From Gammaproteobacteria bacterium (GTDB taxonomy: Bacteria; Pseudomonadota; Gammaproteobacteria; Xanthomonadales; SZUA-36), in the NCBI GenBank assembly GCA_030428105.1, contig JAUIBE010000013.1:27388-91387 (forward strand): a stretch of 64,000 nt of DNA. Direction: 5' to 3'. The notes below the pieces were generated by a model that worked only from the letters and a program-made list of their open reading frames with translations, was not told the DNA's origin and searched no databases. Positions 27,486-35,275 of this stretch are shown here, one piece after another. Position numbers and translations under genes: made by a program. Within the stretch, counting starts at the first letter, position 1. Each line of letters begins with the position of its first letter.

Positions 27486-28229
27486 TCAGGCTGCGAACGC
27501 ATGGTTGAGCACCAATTGCAGGTGCGCCCACGAAGCGGCGTCGGCCAGCTCGTTGTGGGCCAGCGGCAAACCGTATTTCTGGCCGTTGGTGGTGGCCATG
27601 GGGTTGCTGAAGCCATGCAACGCGCCGGGTAGCTGGATGACCTGGTAGTCGGCGCCGACGCTGTCCAGGTCGGCGCTCAACGCTTCAAGCTGTTCATCGG
27701 GAACAAACTGGTCGCCCTCGGCGTGGTAAGCCACCATGCGCGCTGTTACCTCGCCACCCTCGCCTTCGGCAGCGACGCCCAGCCCCAGGCTGCCGTGGAA
27801 TGAACCCACCGCCTTCAGGTCGGCGCCGTAACGCGCCATGTGCAACACCACGCCACCGCCCAGGCAGTAGCCGATGGCAGCGATGTTGTTGGAATCGACA
27901 ACCTCCTGCTCGCGCAGGGCAGCAAAGGCAGCGTTGAAGCGCGCGCGCATTCCAGGCAGGTCTTCCAGCAAGCCGTTCATCAGCCCGCCAGCTTCATCGG
28001 GGTTGGCAGCCGTTGTGGCGTCGCCGTACAGATCCAGGGCAAAACCGGCATAACCCAGCTCAGCCAGCATCTCGGCGCGTTTTTTGGGGTAGTCATTCCT
28101 GCCCCACCATTCGTGAACGATGATGACGCCGGGGCGCTGGCCCTGCTGGCTGGCATCCCACGCGAGGTAGCCGGTCATCTCGATTCCGTCGCCGCTGTAG
28201 CTGATTTCTTTAGACTGGATTTCTGCCAT
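27486..28229 (-). CDS. Dienelactone hydrolase family protein
   Basis: The protein is 247 aa, cytoplasmic. It has the alpha/beta hydrolase layout with a cysteine nucleophile in AIGYCLGGG, typical of dienelactone hydrolases, the HEWWGRNDY oxyanion region, an acidic residue in AEGDQFVPDEQL, and His in LHGFSNP. The strong AGGAGAG Shine-Dalgarno fixes the start. True substrates vary in this family, so no pathway is assigned. It is co-directional with the NYN gene. Confidence 0.88.
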   Translation of the reverse strand: MAEIQSKEISYSGDGIEMTGYLAWDASQQGQRPGVIIVHEWWGRNDYPKKRAEMLAELGYAGFALDLYGDATTAANPDEAGGLMNGLLEDLPGMRARFNAAFAALREQEVVDSNNIAAIGYCLGGGVVLHMARYGADLKAVGSFHGSLGLGVAAEGEGGEVTARMVAYHAEGDQFVPDEQLEALSADLDSVGADYQVIQLPGALHGFSNPMATTNGQKYGLPLAHNELADAASWAHLQLVLNHAFAA

Positions 28230-28369
28230 GAATTTCTCTCTCCTTGTTGGCCGTCCCGGGCGGCAGTCATTCTACTCCATCCCGACCCGTCCCGAGGGGG
28301 CTGTATTGCCTTCGCCGGCTGCGACCCCATGTCTGTTGCTAAGCAAAACAACCAGTCCCAGGACCTGAC

Positions 28370-28756
28370 ATGAACAATCCCGACACCACTCCCGACATCC
28401 AGATGGACAGCACAGCGCTGTACCGCGAGGAAACCTTCACCGACAACCGCATCGGCACCATTCGCAAGATGCAGCCGGTCACCGCCGATGGCGACGATGA
28501 TGCCTCCCGCGAAGCGCGCTACTTCGGCTCGGCCCAGCTGATGACCCCGGCCGGCCCGCTGCCGGTGAACTTCGAAGTAGAAGCCAACTCCTTGTCCGAG
28601 GCCGTGGCCGGTTTCGGCGACGCCGCCCGTGATGCCATTGAGAAGACCATGGAAGAGCTGCGCGAATTACAGCGCGAACAGGCCTCGTCCATCGTGGTGC
28701 CCAAGGGCAACGTTGACCCGTCCAAGCTTGGAGGCGGTGGCCTGCAGATGCCATAA
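28370..28756 (+). CDS. Conserved hypothetical protein
   Basis: The 128-aa protein is acidic, without signal peptide or membrane helix. The N-terminal half is beta-rich (EETFTDNRIGTIRKMQPV, FGSAQLMTPAGPLPVNFEV). The second half is a helix with many charges (FGDAARDAIEKTMEELRELQREQ), and the end is IVVPKGNVDPSKLGGGGLQMP. I do not recognise a named family. AGGAC precedes the ATG. It is followed 37 nt later by the cyclophilin gene. Confidence 0.7.
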   Translation: MNNPDTTPDIQMDSTALYREETFTDNRIGTIRKMQPVTADGDDDASREARYFGSAQLMTPAGPLPVNFEVEANSLSEAVAGFGDAARDAIEKTMEELRELQREQASSIVVPKGNVDPSKLGGGGLQMP

Positions 28757-28793
28757 TCCCTGCCATCCTGGTCCAGGTCGAAAGGGGGCCACC

Positions 28794-29651
28794 ATGTACA
28801 GGAAGTATGCAAACGCAGTCATTGGCTGCCTGCTGATGGCGTATGGAAGCGCCGCGATCGCACAGGAAGAACTCCTGTGGCGCGAGGTTGCGGCCGAAAA
28901 CCTGGTGTTCATGGAACTGCCGGGCGGCACCGTCACCATCGAGTTAAATCCCGAATTTGCGCCGAAAACGGTCCAGCAATTCCGCGAACTGGTGGACGAG
29001 CGGTTCTTCGACGGCCTGGGCTTTTACCGCGTGATCGACGGCTTCGTCGCCCAGGGCGGCGATGGCAGCGACCTGGGCGAGTTGAGCGACAAGCCCACCA
29101 TCAAGGCCGAATTCGAGCGCGAGTTTGACGAGGAGATGCCCTGGGAGCCGGCCCAGGATCCCGACCTGTTCGCGCCGCAAACCGGCTTCGTCAACGGCTT
29201 TCCCGCCGCCCGTGACCCCGACGCCAACGAAGTGTGGCTGACCCATTGCCCTGGCATGTTGGCTATGGCGCGCAACAACGACAAGGACTCCAGCCGTTCA
29301 GATTTCTACATCGTGATCGGCCAGGCGCCGCGTTACCTCGACCGCAACATGAACGTATTCGGCCGCGTCATTCACGGCATGGACGCGGTGCAGAAAATTG
29401 AGCGCGGGCCTGAAGACAACAACGGCATTTTCCGCGACGAAACCCGCATCACCCGCATTCGCGGCATGCGCATGGCCACCGCCATAGACGAGTCCGAGCG
29501 CATGTCCGCCTACGTGGTGGACACCCACAGCCCCGGTTTCGAGGACTTGCTGGACGCCCGCCGCGACCGTCGCCAGGATTTCTTCCACCGCAAGCCACCC
29601 AAGGTCCTTGACGTGTGCCAGGTACCCCTGGCCGTGCGGCTCACCAAGTAA
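28794..29651 (+). CDS. Exported cyclophilin-type peptidyl-prolyl isomerase
   Basis: The protein is 285 aa from the ATG after AAAGGGGG; the frame is open further upstream but crosses the previous gene. A signal peptide ends at AAIAQ. The cyclophilin core shows TVTIELNPEFAPKTVQQFREL, FDGLGFYRVIDGFVAQGGD, and late SDFYIVIGQAPRYLDRNMNVFGRVI. An insertion (about 100-150) between these halves and a 60-aa C-terminal extension make it longer than the usual 165-190 aa. It probably catalyses proline isomerisation in the periplasm. Confidence 0.9.
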   Translation: MYRKYANAVIGCLLMAYGSAAIAQEELLWREVAAENLVFMELPGGTVTIELNPEFAPKTVQQFRELVDERFFDGLGFYRVIDGFVAQGGDGSDLGELSDKPTIKAEFEREFDEEMPWEPAQDPDLFAPQTGFVNGFPAARDPDANEVWLTHCPGMLAMARNNDKDSSRSDFYIVIGQAPRYLDRNMNVFGRVIHGMDAVQKIERGPEDNNGIFRDETRITRIRGMRMATAIDESERMSAYVVDTHSPGFEDLLDARRDRRQDFFHRKPPKVLDVCQVPLAVRLTK

Positions 29652-29733
29652 GCGCCCAATTTCGTCATCCCGGAAAAGCGCCTGGTGTTGAGCGCGTAAC
29701 AGCGCCCACGCCATCACGGAAGCTCGACTCTCC
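29652..29733. other. Intergenic spacer with a decayed REP-like unit
   Basis: Between the cyclophilin gene and the large repeat lies a further GTCATCCCGGAAAAGCGCC (29664-29682) with a poorly matching partner ending ATCACGG near 29719. It has the same start as the ends of the 526-bp element and looks like an older solo copy. Confidence 0.4.
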
Positions 29734-30259
29734 GTCATCCCGGAAAGCCGAGTAGGCTTATCCGGGACCCACCGGTGGAGCAGAAGAATTACCTGAGTGG
29801 CACACAAGTGGCCGCCCCAACCAGGGGTTTCACCCGCGTGTCTGCTTGAATGGCCTCAAGGCGCACCTGAAGTTTCACTTCAGACTCGCCTTGGCCTACC
29901 CGCCCAGCTCGTTGCGTTTTGTGGGCGCGGCCATACAGCATGTCCCTATGCTGGATGGCCTAACCGGGCGTCCCTGCCCGGTTGCCCAGTCTCTACACTC
30001 CCTGAGCGGCATCCGAGCTTAAGGCCACGGGGTAAAACCCCTGGTTGTGTCGGCCCCGGAGGCGCATGCGTTTCAAGCCGTGGGATGGGGTGCTTCCCCC
30101 GCGACCTTAAATTACAGGACGTAATTTAAGAGCTACAGGGATGTATTTATGCGTGTCGCGGGGGGAGCACCCCATTCCGCGGCCACACTTCTACCCCCAT
30201 GCAACACTTCTGCTCAGCCGGTGGGTCCCGGATGGGCCTATTCGGCCTACCGGGATGAC
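29734..30259. repeat. Large structured inverted-repeat element, copy 1
   Basis: This 526-bp non-coding element has a near-identical copy at 48973-49499. The ends are 42-nt inverted repeats (29734-29775 against 30218-30259, five mismatches). Each end is itself a REP-like hairpin (TCCCGG...CCGGGA). Inside are many stems: 29817-29830 with 30035-30047; a long hairpin around 29853-29893; GGCCAT-a-CAGCAT/ATGCTG-g-ATGGCC (29929-29960); AACCGGGC/GCCCGGTT (29962-29983); a 28-bp arm 30078-30105 with 30155-30182 whose only irregular pairs are G-T; and the perfect CTTAAATTAC/GTAATTTAAG (30106-30130). No transposase is inside and no target duplication is evident. Confidence 0.85.
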
Positions 30260-30312
30260 GAGAATCGCGGCGAGGGCGCCGCTCCTACCCCCTATACAAG
30301 CCGCAGCAAGTG

Positions 30313-31242
30313 CTATCCCAGCGAATCGAAATACCGCTCCATTTCCTGGCGTTCGTCGGCGGTGGGCAAGCGCCCCTGCATGGCGCCCATGTTGTCTTCC
30401 AGGTGGTGGAGTTTGGAGGTGGCCGGGATCACGCAGGTCACTGCCGGGTGCGAGGTCACCCACTTGAGGAAGAACTGGGCCCAGCTCTGGCAGCCAAAAT
30501 CGGCGACAAAACCGGGCAGCGGCTTGCCGCGTACACGGCTGAACAGGCTGCCGCCCTGGAAGGCGCGGTTGATGATCACCGCCTTGCCGTGTTCCTGCGC
30601 CAGCGGCAAAAGCGATGCCTCGGCGCCGCGATTGCCCAGGCTGTAGGTGAACTGCACGAAGTCGAAGGGCTGGTGGCGCACCAGCTCGGCAAATTCCTGG
30701 TGGCGCGAACCGTGGGAAGTAGTGATTCCGGTGTAGCGCAGCCGGCCTTCTTCCTTCCAGCGGGTGAGCCATTGCAGGTGGGTGGACCAGTCGACCAGGT
30801 TGTGCACCTGCAGCAGATCGAAGCTTGAAACGCCCCACAGGCGCTCGGCTTCCTCCATCTGCTGGATGCCCGCCTGGCGGCCGCTGGTCCACACCTTGGT
30901 GGCAGAAAACAGCGTTGGCGTGTCGCCGATATCCGCCAGCGCCTGGCCGATGGCGGCCTGCGCGTTGCCATACATGGGGGATGAATCCACCATGCCGCCA
31001 CCCAGTTCGAAGAACTTGCGTAAAACATCGGTGCAATTGCTGCGGCCGGCAACGTTGGAGGCCGGCACGTCAAAACTTTGCCACGAGCCGATGCCTATGG
31101 TGGGAATGTCCTCGCCACTGGACGGAATCGGCTTGCGAATAATGGCCGGGGCGGCCAGGGCGTTCGCGCCGCACCCCAGCGCCAGGCCTGCGGCACCAAT
31201 GGACTCGATCCATTGCCTGCGTGTCATTGCTTTCATAAGCAT
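30313..31242 (-). CDS. Exported aldo/keto reductase family protein
   Basis: The protein is 309 aa. The N-terminus has MTRRQWIESIGAAGLALGCGANALAAP, a Tat-like signal (RR followed by a hydrophobic stretch). The AKR catalytic tetrad is readable: Asp and Tyr in MVDSSPMYGN, Lys in SATKVWT, His in LLQVHNLVDW. The C-terminal NADPH-binding segment shows VIPATSKLHHLEDN. Tat export would let it leave folded with cofactor. The substrate is unknown. The gene ends 53 nt from the repeat element. Confidence 0.87.
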   Translation of the reverse strand: MLMKAMTRRQWIESIGAAGLALGCGANALAAPAIIRKPIPSSGEDIPTIGIGSWQSFDVPASNVAGRSNCTDVLRKFFELGGGMVDSSPMYGNAQAAIGQALADIGDTPTLFSATKVWTSGRQAGIQQMEEAERLWGVSSFDLLQVHNLVDWSTHLQWLTRWKEEGRLRYTGITTSHGSRHQEFAELVRHQPFDFVQFTYSLGNRGAEASLLPLAQEHGKAVIINRAFQGGSLFSRVRGKPLPGFVADFGCQSWAQFFLKWVTSHPAVTCVIPATSKLHHLEDNMGAMQGRLPTADERQEMERYFDSLG

Positions 31243-31366
31243 CTATTTATCCAGCATTTCTCGACAAGGGAAAGGGCATTTGAGCCAAAAAGCACAATCG
31301 GCGAGGCAAGTGGGGCGCAAGCAGTGAGATAATCGACGGTCTATTTGAAAAACCAGGTATCCAGGC

Positions 31367-33469
31367 ATGACAAAGAATTTGACCCTGGCGGCGATGATGC
31401 TGCTGAGCTTGTTTGTGACCATTGGCTGCGACCGCGCGGAAGCGCCCGCCGAACCCACGGCGGCTGCACCCGCAGAACCGCCCACAGCTGAGCCCGCGGC
31501 GCAGACTACCCTCCTCTCCGGTGTGCACCTTGACGCCATGGATACCTCGGTACGCCCGGTGGACGACTTCTACCAGTTCGTCAATGGCCGCTGGTTGGAT
31601 GAAACCCCGATTCCCGGCATCTATTCCGGTTACACCGTTTACCACCAGGTGTACGAGAAAGCCGAGCGGGCGCTGAAGGAAATCATCGAGGAAGCCGCGC
31701 AAAGCCCCGAACCAGCGGGTAGCGAGCGCCAAAAAGTGGGCGATATCTACAACAGCTGGATGGATACCGAGACCATCAACGCGTTGGGCGTCGAGCCCGT
31801 GCAAGGTGAATTCGCGCTGATCGAGACCATCGAAGATTCGGCCAGCCTGACGCAGGTCATGGCCGCCCTGGAGCGCGATGGCTATGAAACCCCGATTACC
31901 TGGAGTGTTATCCCCGACCTGAAAGATTCTTCCACCCACGCAGCCTACATCTGGCAGGACGGGCTCACCATGCCCAACCGCGATTACTACCTGGAAGAAG
32001 ACAATGAAAACTTCGCCGCCGCGCGCGAAGCGTTGCCCGGCTACATCACGGCCATGCTGGTGAAAGCCGGCTGGGATGCCGAACGCGCCGAGGCCGCTGC
32101 GGCAAGCGTTTACGCCCTGGAAAACCAATTGGCGGAAATCCAGTGGGACGAGGTGCGCAATCGCGACCCGGAGAACATCTACAACCCCTACAGCGTTGAG
32201 GAACTCGCCAGCCTGGGCGACAACCTCAACTGGACCGCGCTGCGCGAAACCCTGGGCGTGGCCGGCCAGGACATGCTGGTGATTGGGCAGCCCAGCTACT
32301 TCGAAGGCCTGGATGCCCTGTTTGCCTCGGTGCCGGCGGAAGACTGGAAAGCCTACTTCACCTTCCGCGTGCTCGACAGCCGCGGCGCGCACCTGGATGC
32401 AGAAACCGATGACATCCGCTTCAACTATCGCAGCCGGGTGCTCTCCGGCCAGGAAGAGCAGCAACCCCGCTGGAAACGCGGCGTGGCGCTGGTCAACGAC
32501 ATGTTGGGTGAGGCCGTGGGCAAGCTGTACGTGGAAGAGCACTTCCCGCCGGAAGCCAAGCAGCGCATGGAAGCAATGGTGGACAACATCATCGCCACCC
32601 TCAACGACGACCTCGAAACCCTGGAGTGGATGAGCCCGGAAACGCGCGACAAGGCGCGTGAAAAGCTGGCCACGTTCACCCCCAAGATCGGCTACCCGGA
32701 TGAGTGGAAAGACTACTCCGACCTGGAGATTGTTGAAGGCGACCACATGGGCAATGTACGCCGAGCCACCGCATGGGAGCACGCCCGCGACCTGGAGAAG
32801 CTGCAACAACCGGTCGACCGCAAAGAGTGGCTCATGACCCCGCAGACGGTGAACGCCTACTACGACCCCCTCAAGAACGAGATCGTGTTCCCGGCTGCGC
32901 GCCTGCAACCGCCGTTCTTCCAACTGGATGCCGATGACGCCATCAACTACGGCGCGGTCGGCGGCGTCATTGGCCACGAGATCAGCCACGGCTTTGATGA
33001 CTCGGGCAGCAAGTTCGATGGCGATGGCAACCTGCAAAACTGGTGGACCGACGCCGATCGCAGCGCTTTCGAGGAAAAAACCAGCATGCTGATCGAGCAG
33101 TACAACGGCTATGAGCCGGTGGAAGGCATGAGCATCAACGGCGAGCTGACGCTGGGCGAAAACATTGGCGACCTGTCCGGCGTTGCCATGGCTTACCGTG
33201 CCTACATCCGCAGCCTGGGTGGCGAAGAGCCGCCGGTGATCGACGGCTTCACCGGCCCGCAACGCTTCTTCATCGGCTACGCCATGTCGCGCAAGGGCAA
33301 GTACCAGGAACAGGCGCGCATCAGCCGCCTGGCTTCAGACCCGCACTCGCCGCTGAAGTACCGCGTGAACGGCGTTTACCCCAACATCGATGCCTTCCAC
33401 GAGGCATTCGGCACCCGCGAGGGCGACGGCATGTGGCTGGCGCCGGCCGAGCGCGTTACGATCTGGTAA
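31367..33469 (+). CDS. M13 family (neprilysin/PepO-like) metallopeptidase lipoprotein
   Basis: The protein is 700 aa. The N-terminus MTKNLTLAAMMLLSLFVTIGC carries a lipobox (TIGC). A proline/alanine/glutamate-rich spacer follows, then the M13 N-domain (FYQFVNGRWLDETPIPG) and the peptidase domain: NAYYDP substrate motif, zinc site GGVIGHEISHGFDDSG, third ligand GENIGDLSG, and the closing RVTIW stretch near PAERV. It cleaves oligopeptides in the periplasm. Its TAA overlaps the ATG of the following gene (TAATG). Confidence 0.94.
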   Translation: MTKNLTLAAMMLLSLFVTIGCDRAEAPAEPTAAAPAEPPTAEPAAQTTLLSGVHLDAMDTSVRPVDDFYQFVNGRWLDETPIPGIYSGYTVYHQVYEKAERALKEIIEEAAQSPEPAGSERQKVGDIYNSWMDTETINALGVEPVQGEFALIETIEDSASLTQVMAALERDGYETPITWSVIPDLKDSSTHAAYIWQDGLTMPNRDYYLEEDNENFAAAREALPGYITAMLVKAGWDAERAEAAAASVYALENQLAEIQWDEVRNRDPENIYNPYSVEELASLGDNLNWTALRETLGVAGQDMLVIGQPSYFEGLDALFASVPAEDWKAYFTFRVLDSRGAHLDAETDDIRFNYRSRVLSGQEEQQPRWKRGVALVNDMLGEAVGKLYVEEHFPPEAKQRMEAMVDNIIATLNDDLETLEWMSPETRDKAREKLATFTPKIGYPDEWKDYSDLEIVEGDHMGNVRRATAWEHARDLEKLQQPVDRKEWLMTPQTVNAYYDPLKNEIVFPAARLQPPFFQLDADDAINYGAVGGVIGHEISHGFDDSGSKFDGDGNLQNWWTDADRSAFEEKTSMLIEQYNGYEPVEGMSINGELTLGENIGDLSGVAMAYRAYIRSLGGEEPPVIDGFTGPQRFFIGYAMSRKGKYQEQARISRLASDPHSPLKYRVNGVYPNIDAFHEAFGTREGDGMWLAPAERVTIW

Positions 33470-35265
33470 TGGAGGGTGAAACCGGGGCCGATCTGTACGC
33501 CATAGCCGACCTGGCAGGCCACGACCTGCCGGACGGCAACGTCATCGCGCGCAACCGCTGGACAGGGGCGCAAATGCCCCTGCCCGGCGAAGTCTTTAAC
33601 GCGATCACGTATTGCGATGCGTTCCGCACCCTGGAGGGCCAGGTGGCTCACCTCGCAGGCCCCAACGCCCGCGGCAGAGAAGGCGAAATCCGCCAGATCC
33701 TGCAGGCGGTTATCAACGGCGGGCTGATGCTGTCGGCGAAGGCGCTGGCGGCGCGCCTGGAAGCGAAGCCACCAACCCATGGAGACCGCCAGGCGGAAGT
33801 TGCCGTTCTCACCTGCGACCGCCCTCAAGCACTGGCCCGGCTACTGGGTTCGCTGCTCTCTCACGCCAATTTTGAGCGCATCGCCGGGCTTACGGTGGTG
33901 GATGACTCCCGCGATGACGCGTCGCTGGCGGCCAATCGCTCTTCCATCGGAGCCGTTTCGGCCACGCTCAAGGCGCGCGGCTTTGGCCCGATCCGCCACT
34001 TCACCCCGACCGATGCAGCAGCCCTGGTGGAACAGCTGGTCCAGCGCATGCCCGACCAGGAAACCGCGATTCGCTTCCTGCTCGACCGCCGCAACCGGGG
34101 CGGCTACGTAACCACCGGCATCAGCCGCAACCTGGCGCAACTGCTCGCGGTCGGCCAGCCCCAGCTGGTATTTGACGACGATGTGCTGTGCCAGGTGTTC
34201 GATTCACCTGAGCGCGAACCAGGTATCGAGTTTTCGTCGCGCCAACGCGGTTGCCGGTTTTACAGGCAGGCGGCCGATTGGCAGGCGCTACAGGCCGGCG
34301 AGCGCACCTGCCCGGTATCGCGGCACCTGGAGGTGCTGGGGCGTTCATTGCCCGAAAGCCTGGGCGCGCTGCCTGGCGCCGCGCCCTCTGCGGCTGCTTT
34401 CGAGTTCGCCCAACCCGCCTTTGCGCAACGGCTGGGTGCCGACAGCCGGGTGCTGGTGAGCCAATGCGGCAGCCTGGGCGACCCGGGTTCAGCCGGCGCC
34501 GAGTGGGTTGCCCTGTTGAAGCCCGAGGTTCGCAGCGCGTTGTTTGAAATGGCCGGCGACCTTTCGCAGTCGACGTTGGGGCGCAACTGCTGGCTGGGCA
34601 GAAGCCGGCCGGTGTTCGAGCCTCGCGCGGTCATGTCGCAGCTCACCGGGCTGGACAACAGCCAATACCTGCCGCCTTACTTCCCGCTGCACCGCGGCCA
34701 GGACAAGATTTTCGGCGCGATGGTCGAGTTCATCTACCCCGCCAACGTGGTGGCTGACCTGCCCTTCGCGATCCCTCACCTGCCCATGCCTGAACGCGCC
34801 TGGAGCGAGGGAAAAAGCCGGTTCAAGCTGTCCTTTTCGCTGGGTCATTTTCTTCACGACCACGTGACGGGGCTGCTTTCCAGCTGTGCCGCCAGCAGCC
34901 CCGGAATGCGCAACCAGTGGCTCTCGAACCAGTTTCTCGACCTGGCGGACGCGCCCCGTGAGCGAATTGTTGAAGGCGCCGCCGACCACTGGACGCAACA
35001 GCGAATTGAGTGGCTCAAGCACCTGAGCCAGGCCCTGGAGCAAACAGCCAGCGGGTCCGAGGCGCAAACGCGCTTCCTGCAAGCCTCGATTCGCGATCTC
35101 CAGGCATGCAACATCCGTGACTTCCACCGCGAGCCGTTTGCCGGGCCGCAGGGTGGCCCCAGCGGCGAAGCAGCGCTCGACTACTGGCGCGACGGGTGGC
35201 GCAACTTCGGCGAGGGGTTGGCGGCCTGGCCTGCCATTCGCGAGGCGGTAGCCGCGCTGAACTAG
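33469..35265 (+). CDS. Unrecognised 598-aa protein with glycosyltransferase-like motifs
   Basis: Start chosen at the ATG overlapping the M13 stop (TAATG). The first ~95 residues resemble a small helical or PqqD-like module (ADLAGHDLPDGNVIARNR). Next comes a segment like a GT-A nucleotide-binding fold: AEVAVLTCDRPQALARLLGSLL, VVDDSRDD, and LVFDDDVLCQVF, the last looking like a DxD metal site. The remainder includes FPLHRGQDKIFGAMVEFIYP and a helical C-terminal 170 aa. There is no signal peptide, so it is cytoplasmic. Glycosyltransferase activity is an inference from the two acidic motifs only. It is coupled to a periplasmic peptidase gene without an obvious common role. Confidence 0.7.
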   Translation: MEGETGADLYAIADLAGHDLPDGNVIARNRWTGAQMPLPGEVFNAITYCDAFRTLEGQVAHLAGPNARGREGEIRQILQAVINGGLMLSAKALAARLEAKPPTHGDRQAEVAVLTCDRPQALARLLGSLLSHANFERIAGLTVVDDSRDDASLAANRSSIGAVSATLKARGFGPIRHFTPTDAAALVEQLVQRMPDQETAIRFLLDRRNRGGYVTTGISRNLAQLLAVGQPQLVFDDDVLCQVFDSPEREPGIEFSSRQRGCRFYRQAADWQALQAGERTCPVSRHLEVLGRSLPESLGALPGAAPSAAAFEFAQPAFAQRLGADSRVLVSQCGSLGDPGSAGAEWVALLKPEVRSALFEMAGDLSQSTLGRNCWLGRSRPVFEPRAVMSQLTGLDNSQYLPPYFPLHRGQDKIFGAMVEFIYPANVVADLPFAIPHLPMPERAWSEGKSRFKLSFSLGHFLHDHVTGLLSSCAASSPGMRNQWLSNQFLDLADAPRERIVEGAADHWTQQRIEWLKHLSQALEQTASGSEAQTRFLQASIRDLQACNIRDFHREPFAGPQGGPSGEAALDYWRDGWRNFGEGLAAWPAIREAVAALN

Positions 35266-35275
35266 GCCAAGGCGC

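Noticed and set aside
29797..30129. 110-codon open frame inside repeat copy 1, with a matching 84-codon frame at 49114-49368
   Set aside because: Their similarity follows from nucleotide identity of the repeat. Differences between copies preserve stems, not codons, and the frames start at different places with no ribosome site.
31247..33262. Long open frame on the minus strand opposite the M13 peptidase
   Set aside because: It is an antisense shadow common in GC-rich genes; it lacks any motif while the plus-strand frame has a full M13 site.
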